A stretch of DNA of 64,000 nucleotides from Cantharellus purpuraceus (lineage: Eukaryota; Basidiomycota; Agaricomycetes; Cantharellales; Hydnaceae), in NCBI GenBank assembly GCA_025174535.1, contig JALBUN010000049.1, positions 1,488,001-1,552,000 on the forward strand. The letters are read 5' to 3'. The notes beneath the pieces are model-generated. The model had not been told where the DNA came from. It was given only the letters and a program-made list of their open reading frames with translations, and did not search any database. Positions 36,801 to 47,458 of this stretch are shown here, piece by piece. Positions within the stretch are counted from its first letter, which is position 1; the number at the start of each line of letters is the position of its first letter. The position numbers and the translations under genes were made by a program.

Positions 36801-37839
36801 GTACCAGCCCCATCGTCACATTTCACGACCGACGCTGCCGCGCGAGGCGGATACGTATCCCGAGTCTGGTCGGAAGGCCCTGCTAGGCGGCGAGACGCTC
36901 CATCAGCAGCATCAGCAACATCACCAGCACCAGCACCAGCAGCACCTGCATCACCAGCACTACAAGGCCATGTCGGACGGCTCGCAGCTGACATTGCGTT
37001 TGCCGCCGCCGCCTCGCGGGGGAGGTAGTACCATCACGGCCGCCCCCGCCACGGGAAAAACGGATGCAGGGGGCGACGGCCGCGAAGGGGAAGGAGAAGG
37101 GGAGAGGGTGCTGCCGCCGCTGAGTAAGAAGGACGCTGATGGTGTGCGCCGTGTGGACATGTACAGCAGCGACCCGGAGGTGCGCCATTTGCGGGATCGG
37201 AAGGTGGTGTCTGCGCCTGCTGTCCCGGGTGTTGCGGTGTCGGAGCCTGATAAGGAGCGCGGGGGACGCTTTGAGGATGGGGACGTGGACGTGGACGAGG
37301 GTGTGGACAAGGACAAGGACAAGGACAAGGACAAGGACGGGGATAGGGACAAGGGGGATAGGGAGAAGAGCCAGGTCCAAGAGAAGAGCCAGGTCCAGGA
37401 GAAGAGCCAGGAGAAGAGCCAGGACAAGGACAAGGACAAGGCCAAGGACAAGCGGGAAGGCAGCAAGCACGAGGGCTGGGGCCGCGAGTTCAGAATCGAG
37501 TGGCTGCGCACGGAGCGGCTGCCGTTCCACCGCACGCGGCACCTGCGCAATTCATGGAACCACGATAGGGAGGTGAAGGTGTCGCGCGACGGGACAGAGC
37601 TCGAGCCGGGGGTGGGGCAGAGGTTGGTGGAGGAGTGGGAAGAGGGGGGGGAGGCGGGGGCGGGTGAGGGTGTGAGTGGGGGTGCGGGTGCGGGTGTGAG
37701 TGTGAGTGTGAGTGTGAGCTCGCCGACGAGCCCTGTGTCTGTGCGGGGTGGTGGTGGTGGACGGGGGTCGTCCTCGAGGGTGCCTGTCAGATCGTCTGCT
37801 GGTGGTAGTGGTGGTGGAGGGGGAGGAGGGGGGAGGTGA
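33893..37839 (+). CDS. RRM and YTH domain protein (predicted m6A RNA reader)
   Basis: YTH domains read N6-methyladenosine in RNA. Exons 33893-33944, 34140-36202, 36269-36414 and 36507-37839 join in phase to 1,197 residues. The start uses a small first exon, MHPPLAVAADATGSLSP; the long second frame itself has no ATG before 34337, which is the alternative start. About 430 Pro/Ser/Tyr-rich residues precede an RRM (SEWVMWVGNVPSDATHDELW ... VFVIARSNCAFVNYETGEH, near 35435-35700). The YTH domain starts at KRYFILKSLTQHDLNLSVER, continues GVWATQPHNEGILDQAYRTS and EVYLIFGANKSGEFFGYARM. It is then split by about 325 low-complexity residues and resumes at EFRIEWLRTERLPFHRTRHL with RNSWNHDREVKVSRDGTELE. 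Aromatic-cage tryptophans are present in GVWA and EWLR; the third cage position was not assigned. Confidence 0.85.
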
Positions 37840-38712
37840 AGGTGCTTTTGCAGCATTTGCCCGCTGCGTCCATTCCTTTCGCTCTCGTCGTCGCAGCAAC
37901 TGTTATCGCACGGGTGGGGTGGGTCAGGCGGCGCAGAGAGCGGGGTAGGGGGTGCACGATGTTTGTTTTGTTGTGAAACCCGTGACCCATGCCGCGGTGT
38001 GTGCGTCCTTGGCCTGTGTTCTTTTTTGTTTTTTAATCCTGCGTCGCCACTCTTATTTCCGCTGGCGGATTAATGCGGATTTTCCTTCTATTTGGGTATG
38101 CTACTTGCTACGTTTGTCTCCCCTCCCTTTTTTTTTCCCTGTTTCGGGAGACCTGGGGCAGGGGTTGGGCCTGGTTTTTTTTTTTTTTTAACTTTCCATG
38201 GTGTTCATTCAATAATTTGTTTTCCCCCATCCACGTTCTCCCACTTTACTCCCGACTTTGTGGCAGTCTTTTTCTTGTCATTCACGAAACAAGCAACGCG
38301 CTGTCTTTTTAACCGATTTCACCCCCCCCCCCTCCCCTCCCTTTCTTTTCTTTTTTCTTTTTTTTACCACCCACTCACAATGGATTTTCCCAATGTGGCC
38401 CGTTGTATCCATAGCTCAACGTTTTTTTTCTTGTCCTTTTGTAATACCTCGTACTTGGCAAGAAAAATACACGATGCAGCAAGTGCGCTGGGTTTTTGCA
38501 CACTTTACACGAATTTGGCGGAATGCGAGCCTCGCTCCAGTTCAGGCCTATCTGTCTGTATACGCGAGCAGTTTGAAAAGTGTTGTTGTCAAGGGGATGG
38601 CATATAATACACCCGTTCTCATCATTCAAACGAAAGTGATTCATCATATATAGATCATTGCGTTGGAGAGCCAACAAGGGGGGCAACGAATCTCACTTTG
38701 ACCGGAAACCCC
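37840..38712. other. Convergent intergenic region with pyrimidine tracts
   Basis: About 870 bp between the YTH gene (plus) and the Derlin gene (minus). It is rich in T and C runs near 38125, 38175, 38320 and 38355, as seen in long fungal 3' UTRs. Open frames here are low-complexity and unsupported. Confidence 0.5.
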
Positions 38713-39783
38713 TTATGCTTCTTCTCCAAGCAGCCGCCGTCTGCAGGGGGGGGTGCCCCGCTTCAGTCTGAGCGTTGAGGTCCAGGGACATTCGGGCGAG
38801 TGACTCACACAGGCTCCGGCGCATGGCTCCCCCAGCTCAGCGACCCTCCCGGCACCTCCCTAATCCAGACGTCGCGGATGAACCAGCCCAGGTGTCCCAC
38901 CGCGCATCCGATGAGGTCGCCGGCCGCCGCACGCCACGTGCCGTTGATGATCCAACTGTGTGTGTGTGTCACATTAGATTAAACAACGCCTTTTGTTCCG
39001 ATCGAGCCAAAACATTGGGGGGGGGGGGGGGGGAAAGAGTGCAAAGCACACACAAGACGTACCTGAACGCGATGAGTGCGATGGGGAGGTAGGGCGCCGT
39101 GATGGTGACCAGGCCAAAGAGGGAGATCTGCGTGGATGGGTGGCGGCGGGACCAGAAATAGATTGGGACAAACGCCAGCGGGGAGGAGAGGAACGGCAGG
39201 TTGAAAAGCGGGGAAAGGAGCTGTGTGGGGTTCGTGTTAGCGGGAGGTGAAAGATAAAGGGAGATAGGTGGCGCTTGCCAAGAGGAGGGCCGCGGAGAGG
39301 AAGAGCAGCCAGACGTAGTCGGCCTTGCGGTTGGGGAATGAGGATTCTTCCAACATGCGCGAGTAGCGCATGCTATGGATCTATTAAGCACAGAAAGGAC
39401 GCCTCGAACCCACGAGATACTCACAAGAAGAATAGATGGAAGATGAAATCCAGAGACAGCGGTCCAAAGTACAAGAAAGTAGATAATATTCGCCAAAGCT
39501 AGCGGTGTAAAATCGCAAATAAGCAACCAGCGTTACAAACGCCACGACAATGCCAGCCGCAAACCTGTCCATTGACGATGGCAGACTTGAAGCTAAAATA
39601 GAGCTGAAGCGGCGTGATGAGCTGACATTGCTGTAGAATGATGCAGTCAGCGTGTGGCTCCTAACCATGATGCACCCAACTCACCACGGCAACGCTGGTC
39701 ACGACGGCCAGGGCGAGCCATGCCCTGGTCACCGGAGGAATCTGGGTGACCCAGGCTTCGATGCCAACAGGCATTACAGGCAT
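38713..39783 (-). CDS. Derlin (Der1/Dfm1-like) ER-associated degradation protein
   Basis: Derlins are rhomboid-fold ER membrane proteins that move misfolded proteins to the cytosol for degradation. The start MPVMPVGIEAWVTQIPPVTR at 39783 is followed by the family order LALAVVTSVAVQCQLITPLQ, LYFSFKSAIVNGQ, YFGPLSLDFIFHLFFL-type sequence (near 39480), RYSRMLEESSFPNRKADYVW (the conserved R-YS-LEE region), NLPFLSSPLAFVPIYFWSRR, SLFGLVTITAPYLPIALIAF and WIINGTWRAAAGDLIGCAVG then HLGWFIRDVWIREVPGG. Several hydrophobic membrane segments are evident. The last exon probably encodes RRLLGEEA-stop after a GTGAGT donor near 38812. Without it the protein would end ...APEPV. Six or so exons with short introns. 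Confidence 0.9.
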
Positions 39784-40162
39784 TAAGAGAGGGTGTGGCG
39801 GGGACGCGTAGGCGTGGGAATGCGTGATCGAACTTTCGGATGCATCTGCCTATCTCCACGTCAAGCCACGTTCACATTGGACCTCTACCTCCTAGCAGGT
39901 ACAGATGAGTGCTAGGAATATTCACAGTTATGGACCGATGCCTGGAAATTTGTTTGCATGCACTACAAATCATTGGCTTTCCATCATTCTGCTAGTCTTT
40001 ATATGGGGGTTCTCTTCTTATGTTCAGGTGTAGCGTCTTCGTAGTATATTCCATTTCTCAACACGTATGGGAACATATGTTTTAAATCCGATATACAATC
40101 AGGCGCAAGGGACTAAAGTCTCGAATTTCTGCATTTAACCCAGTCCTTATGCTGAACCACAC
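39784..40162. other. Intergenic spacer
   Basis: About 380 bp between the Derlin start and the 3' end of the first acid phosphatase gene. It is AT-rich. No gene, repeat or RNA was recognised. Confidence 0.5.
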
Positions 40163-41797
40163 CTAGCACTTCTTACCGTCGACCTCCGGACCATGGTGAC
40201 GAGTGCACGCAGTAGCAGTTGCACTTGGCACGTCGGTGTCAGGGCCACTCGCAGGTACGGTCTCGTTCAAGGCGGCGAGGTTGACAGGCGCCGGTGCATT
40301 TGCAGTGGTCAAGCTGGTGTTAAGACCGGGTGCGATGAAGACTGGGCCGCCGCCAGCACCAACGGCAGTCAAGTTAGGCGCTAAGAAGGGAACGAACTGG
40401 TTTCGGTTGAGCGGACCGGGAGTCTTGCCACTGATATTGGTGAGTGGGATCGCCGACCCACTAATGTCGTTATTCTGGTAGCCAGTCTGGGCGGCAACGA
40501 AAGAGAAGACGTTCGACATGGTCCTAGGGGTGCGATATGTTAGCGGTTCCAAACGAGAACAACCCACGGATACTAACTTGTTGGTATCGCCACGTCCAAG
40601 AGAGCCGAGTCCCCAGTTGGCTTCGACGGTGCTTAGAGACGAATAGTGCGTGAAGTAAGTATGATCAACTGTTCCGCGCAAGTTATTGGGCACGGCACCA
40701 CCAAGCAACAAGGAAAAGATTTGATTGTTGATGCCCCCGGTCTCGTTTTCGTCGCATGTCAAGAGAATGAGCGTTTTATCGTCGTTGAAGCGCTTGTCTT
40801 TGAGGAGAGGGACAAGGAAGAAGTTCAGCCACTCTCCTGCAAAGTCGATGCTGGTGTCATGCCCATCGTTAACGAGGTTGGGAGTTATGAAGACCCATTG
40901 TGGGAAGGCGGACGCATTGACATCTGCGGCAAAGTCGTTGAAGTTGCGCTGGAGTGCAGCGCGGGCGGGCACGTCGGCAATTGAGTCGTATATAATGAGA
41001 GGATTATGCTTGCGGGCATAGAAGGAGCGCGGAGGTGCACCGGGGGTCAAATAGTTAATTGAAGAGAAGCTAAAGCAAGCCAGGTGAGTTAATTTGGGGC
41101 CATAGAGCTTTATACACATACGTGAATCCAGGAAAGCCATCGGTGGGCATGTTTTCCTGGTATGAGGCCCAAGAGATCTGTTTCGCATCCAAAAGGTCGA
41201 CAATAGTTGAAATGCTGTAAATGAACTATCAACACGGCTCCGTCGTCTGAAAGGCACGTCATACTTTGGAGGGATATTATACAAGTTATCATCTGACAAT
41301 CCCCAGAAATCACCTGCCACAACTGAGAGGTAATTTGGCTCTGAGGGGTGGGTGATGGCGAAAGACGAGTCGAGCAAAATGCCTTCCTTTTTGAGAGTCT
41401 GGAATACGGGCTGATGAAAGCTTTCAGTTCACACATCATGAGTCCCCCAATAAGACTACTTTACGCTATTATTTGCGTCCTGGAAGTTGGTGTTTTCGAG
41501 CCATATCTGCCAGAATGTCAAGAACAGACGATGTGAAGAGTGTGAAAGGGCTACCTGAACGAAGCGGTCGAATGCTTTGCCATGAACGGTCTTCGTCCTG
41601 GGGAGACTGCCGTTGCTTGGGCCTACATAATTCGTCGAAGAAAAAAGAGGTCCTTGTGAAGGGGGTATGAAAAGAGGCACCTGGGAGAGTACAGATTAAA
41701 TATTGATGACACCTTGTAAGGTTAGGCAGTACATTATACGGACCTGAGCGGTACAGGCAACGGTAAGGAGCAAAATGGCAGAGACTGAAGCCCACAT
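40163..41797 (-). CDS. Secreted acid phosphatase / phosphoesterase family protein, copy A
   Basis: Phosphoesterase-family (PF04185-like) acid phosphatase, predicted to be secreted to release phosphate. The start at 41797 encodes the signal peptide MWASVSAILLLTVACTAQ. Conserved blocks follow: YVGPSNGSLPRTK, FDRFVQ, IWLENTNFQDANNS (the Glu-Asn pair of the family), DSSFAITHPSEPNYLSVVAG, ENMPTDGFPGF, KHNPLIIYDSI, ITPNLVNDGHD, LNFFLVPLLKDKRFNDDKTL, TCDENETGG and YSSLSTVEANWGLGSLGRGD. A Thr/Ala/Pro-rich tail ends at 40163 (...DGKKC). About six short introns split it; one is spliced AA|GTTAGT...CTAG|G to give T-N-K-T-M-S-N-V. The gene appears intact. It is a tandem duplicate of the gene at 43872-45489. 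Confidence 0.88.
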
Positions 41798-41850
41798 GCT
41801 AGAGCTAACTGACTGAGAATCAGACACCAATCTGACCTTCTCTGTGGGAC

Positions 41851-41860
41851 TTTTATATAG
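41851..41860 (-). promoter_or_regulatory. TATA box of acid phosphatase copy A
   Basis: The plus-strand TTTTATATAG reads CTATATAAAA on the coding strand, about 55 nt upstream of the ATG at 41797. The equivalent site in copy B (45531-45540) is weaker. Confidence 0.6.
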
Positions 41861-42507
41861 AAGTCGCTAGCATCAGGCCTAGACTAGGGAAGAGTCCACA
41901 TGATTCATGAGCGAGATTAGCCTGGGCAAGCGTAGGCAGGCGTGGGCAGTTTCATGATGCACTGCCGTTATGCGCGCGAACGTGCGATGCTGACTGCATC
42001 AAACGGCATATGAGTGTGATGTCGGGATCATTGAAACATGGAAGCAATTGTTAAATGATGGCGCATGGTGACAGCAGATGGTCGGCGCCTAGCTTTTTCC
42101 CAACCCCAACACACATGTGCAGCTTCGTATATTTGCAACCGTCCGTCGACGGATACTAGAATGTGTCAGAAAATATAGAATATCGTTTGCTGCCAAGAAT
42201 AGTACTGTTGGACCTATGCCTAGACACGTTCGCACGCACTAAATGCTGTAGTAATTGCCTTGTCTTCAACTATTCACTCCCACTTCAATTTCGAACGTCC
42301 GCTCAAAATTGGGATTTCAATTGCTGCGCTCAGAGATCAAGTACTTTACGCTCTAGAGAGCGGAGGTTTGACAAGAAGTACGTATTCAGTGATTGCCAGG
42401 GTGAGAGAATCAACCAACTATGCAGGGGAGTCTCACCCACGTTCCCGCTGAACTACAGTACCCGTCCATTAGGCAATTAACGCTTGCAGTACTCTGATTG
42501 TCGGAGT
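41861..42507. other. Upstream region of acid phosphatase copy A
   Basis: About 650 bp without a gene. The part up to about 42150 is recognisably related to the region upstream of copy B (for example GTTTCATGATGCACTGCCGTT here, GTTTCATGATGCGCTACCGTT there), so the duplication included the promoter. The remainder is unique and ends at a solo LTR. Confidence 0.55.
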
Positions 42508-42772
42508 TGTTGGGAATGCGGCCATTATGTAAGCCCGTACGATGGTCCGTGCACTCAGCGCCTGCCGCCTGGCAGGATATATAAACGCGCAGAAGTTTTC
42601 ACTCCACCTCAGTGAAGGAATATCACCGAGGTGGTATGTAGTCATTTTACTTATGATAGATTAGTATTAACGTACACTAGTTATCACGCTAGGTAATTAG
42701 TTCGATGTATACTTAGTGAAGGGATATCACTGAGGTGTTATCACGCTAGTCCATCGCGCATTAGTTGCTACA
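42508..42772 (+). mobile_element. Solo LTR of a copia-type retrotransposon, GGAGT target-site duplication
   Basis: 265 bp beginning TGTTGGGAAT and ending GTTGCTACA (TG...CA). It is flanked on both sides by the 5-bp direct repeat GGAGT (42503-42507 and 42773-42777). It is clearly the same LTR family as those at 46006 and 50909 and contains the GGATATATAAAC TATA region. No internal domain is attached, so it is the product of LTR-LTR recombination. It retains CpGs that the other two copies have lost. Confidence 0.95.
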
Positions 42773-42777
42773 GGAGT

Positions 42778-43871
42778 AGCCAGTGCTGGTAGTAATACCG
42801 TATCCGCCGGGTGTCCCGATACCTTTGCTCCTCGCCGAAGGGACTTCAAGCCTGTCGTTGAAGCCATCAGACCCCCTTCAATGACAATACTGTTTACTCT
42901 TATGACCGGGTCTTCAGTCACGCGTCACGCACCCCCTCTGAAGCAGTGCTAAGGGGACCACGTGATCTGCCAGCGCGGCATAGCGTCCACTGCGGTCCAG
43001 GTCTAAAAGACCTTTAGACCTTAGACCATCTCCCAGTAGCTCGGACGCTCTCCCCATGAAGAAGTTTGGCAGGTGTCACGGTCAAAAGTGTCACGCGCTA
43101 AGTGGTCTGAAGACTCGGTCGTAAGAGTACAGTAGTCAGGGTCTACAGTACAGTCTGAGTTGTGTACAGTGACATTAAGTTTATTATCAAAATAGACCCC
43201 TTCAAAGGAAAAATATAGACGCTAATACTGTCAGTATAATACTACGATTTGCTTACCTGGAGTTTAGCGGAAAGGGCGTGCACTCCAGTAAGCGCCCGAA
43301 AAATTTTCAATACCCCCGCCGAGCTGTGCACCCATACGAGTCCATTGAGGCGAATCGTTCCATAGAAGTCTTTGTCACCATTGATGATCATTGATCATGG
43401 CCAACGGTGTTGTATGACCCTAGATGAGTGTCCAGTGTAACCACTAGTATTTTCAAAACCAAAACCCAACTAGAAGCACTGACTGCCTTGCCTTAATCAC
43501 GCCCTTTCCGCTGAACTCCAGCCCCGATCCCATACTCTTCGCCTGCCTAAGTTGTTAAGTGGCCAGTGCGCACCAGGTAGTTTGCCACCATGTGTGTATG
43601 GAATTGGCCTCCCTTTAAGTACTGTAAGTGTCTGGCCTGGCATAACTTCTTTTTGGTTCAGGCGAGCGCACATCTCAATGGAGTTTCGTCTTGATCAGTA
43701 AGCAAGTGAAGAAATAAATGTTTATACCAGTGCTACTGTGTACATCCAATGGCATAGGGAATTCCATTACAAAACGTGTACCCAAGGCATTAACTTGAGA
43801 CTAAAAAGTCTTAAGCTTTAAGCAGGGTAATTCAGCCTTGATACTGAGCCACAACCGTAACTAATACCTCC
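42778..43871. other. Intergenic region between the solo LTR and acid phosphatase copy B
   Basis: About 1.1 kb with no supported gene. A short TCTAAAAGACCTTTAGACC cluster of local repeats lies near 43002-43024. No transposon ends or RNA genes were seen. Confidence 0.5.
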
Positions 43872-45489
43872 TTACATAACACCCACCGCAGCAGTGGGAC
43901 TTGGCACATCAGTGTCAGGGCCACTCGCAGGCACATTCTCGCCCAACGCGGCGAGGTCGACAGGCGCCGGCGCATTTGCAGCGGTCAAGCTGGTGTTAAG
44001 ACCGGGCGCGATGAAGACTGGGCCGCCGCCAGCTCCAACAGCAGTCAAGTTAGGCGCCAGGAAGGGAACGAACTGGTTTCGGTTGAGCGGACCGGGAGTC
44101 TGGCCACTGATATTGGTGAGTGGGATCGCCGACCCACTAATGTCGTTGTTCTGGTAGCCAGTCACGGAGGCAACTATAGAGAAGACATTAGACATGATCC
44201 TGGAGGGTGCTGATTAATGGTTTCAAAGAAAATAAATTGCGGACACCAACTTGTTTGTATCGCCACGTCCAAGAGAGCCAAGTCCCCAGTTGGCTTGGAC
44301 GGTACTCAGAGACGAAAAGTGTGTGAAGTAAGTATGATCAACCGTCCCACGCATGCTCTGGGGTACGGCACCACCGAGCAATAAGGAGAAGACCTGATTG
44401 TTGATGCCCGAGGTCTCATTTTCGTCGCATGTCAAGAGAATGAGCGTTCTCCCGTCATTGAAGCGAGCGTCATTGAGGAGGGGGACAAGGAAGAAATTCA
44501 GCCAGTCTCCGGCAAAGGTGACGTCGGTGTCGTGTCCATCGTTAACGAGGTTGGGAGTGATCCAGACCCATTGTGGTAAGGCGGATGCGTTGACGTCAGC
44601 AGCAAAGTCATTGAAGTTGCGCTGGAGTGTAGCGCGCGCGCCCACGTCGGCAACAGAGTCATAGATAATGAGAGGATTGTGTTTGCGGACATAAAATGTG
44701 CGCGGGGCAGAATTGGGTGATAAATAGTTAACTGAAGCGAAGCTAGGGAAAGCTAGGTGAGTTAATTTGGTGCTATAGAATTTCATACACGGACCTGAAG
44801 CCAGGAAAGCCATCGGTGGGCATGTTTTCCTGGTATGAGGCCCAAGAGATCTGTTTCGCATCCAAAAGGTCGACAATAGTAGAAATGCTGTAAATGAACT
44901 GTCAATACGGCTCCGTCGTCTGAAAGGCACGTCATACTTTGGAGGGATATTATACAAGTTATCGTCTGACCCGCCCCAGAAATCACCTCCGACGGCTGCA
45001 AGGTAATTTGGCTCTGAGGGGTGGGTGATGGCGAAGGACGAGTCGAGCAAAATGCCTTCCTTTTTGAGAGTCTGGAATACGGGCTGGTGAGGGTTTTTGT
45101 TCAGATCACATAGTACGAGTCCCTCAATAAGACTACTTTACACTACTATTTGCTGTCTGGAAGTCAGTGTTTTCAAGCCAAATCTGCGAAAATGTCAAGG
45201 ATAGTTAGATGTGAAGAGTGAAGAGGGCTAGAGCGTGAAATGGCTACCTGAATGAAGCGGTCGAATACTTGGCCGGGAACGACGGTTGGTTTCGGAAGAC
45301 TGCCGTTGTTTGCGCCTACATAATTCGTCGAAGCAATAAGGGGCCCTTGTGAAGGAGGCACGAATGCAGGCACCTGGGGGAGTACAGATTATATATGATA
45401 ACACCTTGAAAGGTTAGGTAGCACATTACACGGACCTGAGCGGCACAAACAACGGGAAGGAGCAAAATGGCAGAGACTGAAGCCCACAT
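43872..45489 (-). CDS. Secreted acid phosphatase / phosphoesterase family protein, copy B
   Basis: Close tandem duplicate of the gene at 40163-41797, on the same strand with the same intron positions. The signal peptide MWASVSAILLLPVVCAAQ starts at 45489. The same blocks are visible: DSSFAITHPSEPNYLAAVGG, KHNPLIIYDSVADVGARATL, ITPNLVNDGHDTDVTFAGDW, TCDENETSG, FSSLSTVQANWGLGSLGRGD and, after an intron, IMSNVFSIVASVTGYQNND. Its C terminus differs: it ends ...DTDVPSPTAAVGVM at 43872, about 11 residues shorter than copy A, lacking the charged tail RHHGPEVDGKKC. Catalytic-region residues are conserved, so it is probably functional. Confidence 0.88.
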
Positions 45490-45530
45490 ACTGGAGCTAA
45501 CGTACTGAGGACCAGACACTGATCTGACCG

Positions 45531-45540
45531 GGGCTTTATA
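45531..45540 (-). promoter_or_regulatory. TATA-like element of acid phosphatase copy B
   Basis: GGGCTTTATA on plus reads TATAAAGCCC on the coding strand, about 45 nt before the ATG at 45489. It occupies the place of the stronger TATATAAAA of copy A. Confidence 0.45.
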
Positions 45541-46005
45541 GAAGACAGCTGGACCAAGTAAGAGTCTGCCACATGGTTCATTCCAGATGAGAACTGGCTG
45601 CAGTTACAAGTATGGACGGTTTCATGATGCGCTACCGTTATCGGAGCGAACGTGCGCTGCTGGGTACAACCCCACATCACATCACTAACGTGATACCGGG
45701 ACCATTGTACCATGCATGGAAGAAGTTCAAGTTGTGGCGCAGAGTGACAGCAGCGAGCGTTTATGGCAAGTTCTCAGGGAAGTAGGGACATTTTTCCCAT
45801 GACGCATGCACGGAACGCCAGTGGCAGTATATTTACAACCGAGCACATGAATCCAGATGTCTGAAAATGTAGACAATAATTAATTCCTAACTATCAATCA
45901 TAAGCATCAAGATTTGCAAAAAACCTCTGATTGGCCATGGTTAGTGCTGTTCCGGCCCGGCTTGGCCTCAAAGCCCCGGCTTTCTCAACGAGCAGCCGAG
46001 CCAAA

Positions 46006-46270
46006 TGTTGGGAATAAGGCCATTATGTAAGCCCGTACGATGGTTCGAGCACTCAGCGCCTGCTGCCTGGCAGGATATATAAACATGTAGAAGTTTTCAC
46101 TCCATCTCAGTGAAGGAATATCACTGAGGTGGTACGTAGTCATTTCACTTATGATAGATTAGTATTAATGTACACTGGTTATCACGCTAGGTAATTAGTT
46201 CGATGTATACTCAGTGAAGGAATATCACTGAGGTGTTATCACGCTAGTCCATCGCGCATTGGTTGCTACA
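46006..46270 (+). repeat. 5' LTR of the copia element
   Basis: 265 bp, TG...CA. TATA box TATATAAA at 46075-46082. The hairpin CTCAGTGA-aggaata-TCACTGAG occurs twice, at 46106-46128 and 46210-46232. Confidence 0.95.
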
Positions 46271-46284
46271 GGTTATGGGCCCCG
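46271..46284 (+). promoter_or_regulatory. Primer-binding site, tRNA-iMet half-molecule type
   Basis: GGTTATGGGCCCCG directly follows the 5' LTR. The reverse complement contains CCCATAACC, which corresponds to the anticodon loop (CAUAACC) of eukaryotic initiator tRNA-Met. This is the half-tRNA priming mode known for Drosophila copia and relatives. Confidence 0.65.
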
Positions 46285-47458
46285 CCGAACCAACTCAGCT
46301 GAACTCTACCAAGTCCTTCACTGTACCCAAACTAGCCCTGGATGGGTCCAATTGGGTAACCTGGAAAAGCCAAATGCTTGCCGTTCTGGCTTCTAGTCGT
46401 GGTGTAATGCAACACATACAGGGGATGGCCAGGGTCCCAGCCCCCCTACCCGAGAACATCACCACGCTTGTCCTGATGGCTGAAAAGGAGGAGAAGCTTG
46501 AGAAGCTTGAGCGGCAATGGGATGACTATAACCAGCAAGAAGTGGCAATCAAAGCCCAGATATTCACCATGATCCTGGAGAGCCTCCTGATTGAAGTTCA
46601 GAAGCTTGCAACAGCAAAGAAGATATGGGATGCAGTATGCACAAAGCATGAAGCGAAAGCAATAGCTGTCAAGGTGGACATCCAACGCTGTATGTATGAA
46701 ATGAAGTGCGAGGATGATGCAAATGTCTGGACGCATCTTGAAAACCTAATGAAGACTCAGGAACAACTCACCAGCATGGGCGATGGGCTCACCGACACTG
46801 AGCTAGTCACCCTCATTCTTGGATCACTCCCGAAGTCCTACTGCCCCCTCATAAATGCCATATTCATGTCTGCTAGGCATGCGAATGTTGAGCTCCAACC
46901 TGCTGTCATAGTCGAGTCACTACTTGATGAATTTGACTGACTCTCCATTGAGGAATGACAACTCAAATCAACGGAGAATGCACTCACAGCCAAAGGGAAA
47001 GGATGCAACCGAGGGAATGGTGCGAACCAAGGATCCAATGGCTCAGAGTCAGATGTGGAATGCTGGAACTGTGGCAAGAAAGGGCATGTCAGATCAGAGT
47101 GCAGGTCCAAGAAGAAAAAGGGCAAGGCTACGGATGGCAAGAAAAGTGAATTGTCCAATGTGGTGGCCAGCAATGATGACCACGCATTTACTACAACATT
47201 TGCTGGAGAAGAGCTATCATGCCTGAACACGAGACTCACAGGACAGGGATTCAACATGTATGACTTGGGTGCATCCAGGCACATGTCACCTGACAAACAC
47301 CGATTCACACAATTCACCGAGATCAAACCACAGCCTGTCAAAGCAGCCGATAAGACTGTATTCAATGCTGTTGGTGTGGGATCCCTACGAGTCACGATAC
47401 CAAATGGAAACTGGTCCACAGAGGTCACACTCAAGACGTACTGTACTGCCCCGACTTA
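46275..47458 (+). pseudogene. copia gag and protease region, broken
   Basis: The gag reads MGPAEPTQLNSTKSFTVPKL from 46275 to the first in-frame TGA at 46938, then continues after a second TGA at 46956. A zinc knuckle CWNCGKKGHVRSEC (CX2CX4HX4C) lies near 47057. The protease site reads MYDLGASRHMS, with Leu where the family has Ser in the D-S-G triad. A 1-nt loss near 47436 (LKTYC in place of the family LKDVLYCPDL) shifts the frame. Confidence 0.85.

Noticed and set aside
38092..38653. Plus-strand frames right of the YTH gene
   Set aside because: They arise from T/C-rich tracts with many Phe and Ser codons and show no domain or splice signals.
40163..41377. Acid phosphatase copy A as one uninterrupted 404-codon frame
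   Set aside because: Segments such as YDVPFRRRSRVDSS and MCIKLYGPKLTHL are intron readthrough; splicing restores the family blocks SISTIVDLLDAKQISWASY and GFPGF, and copy B shares the same introns.
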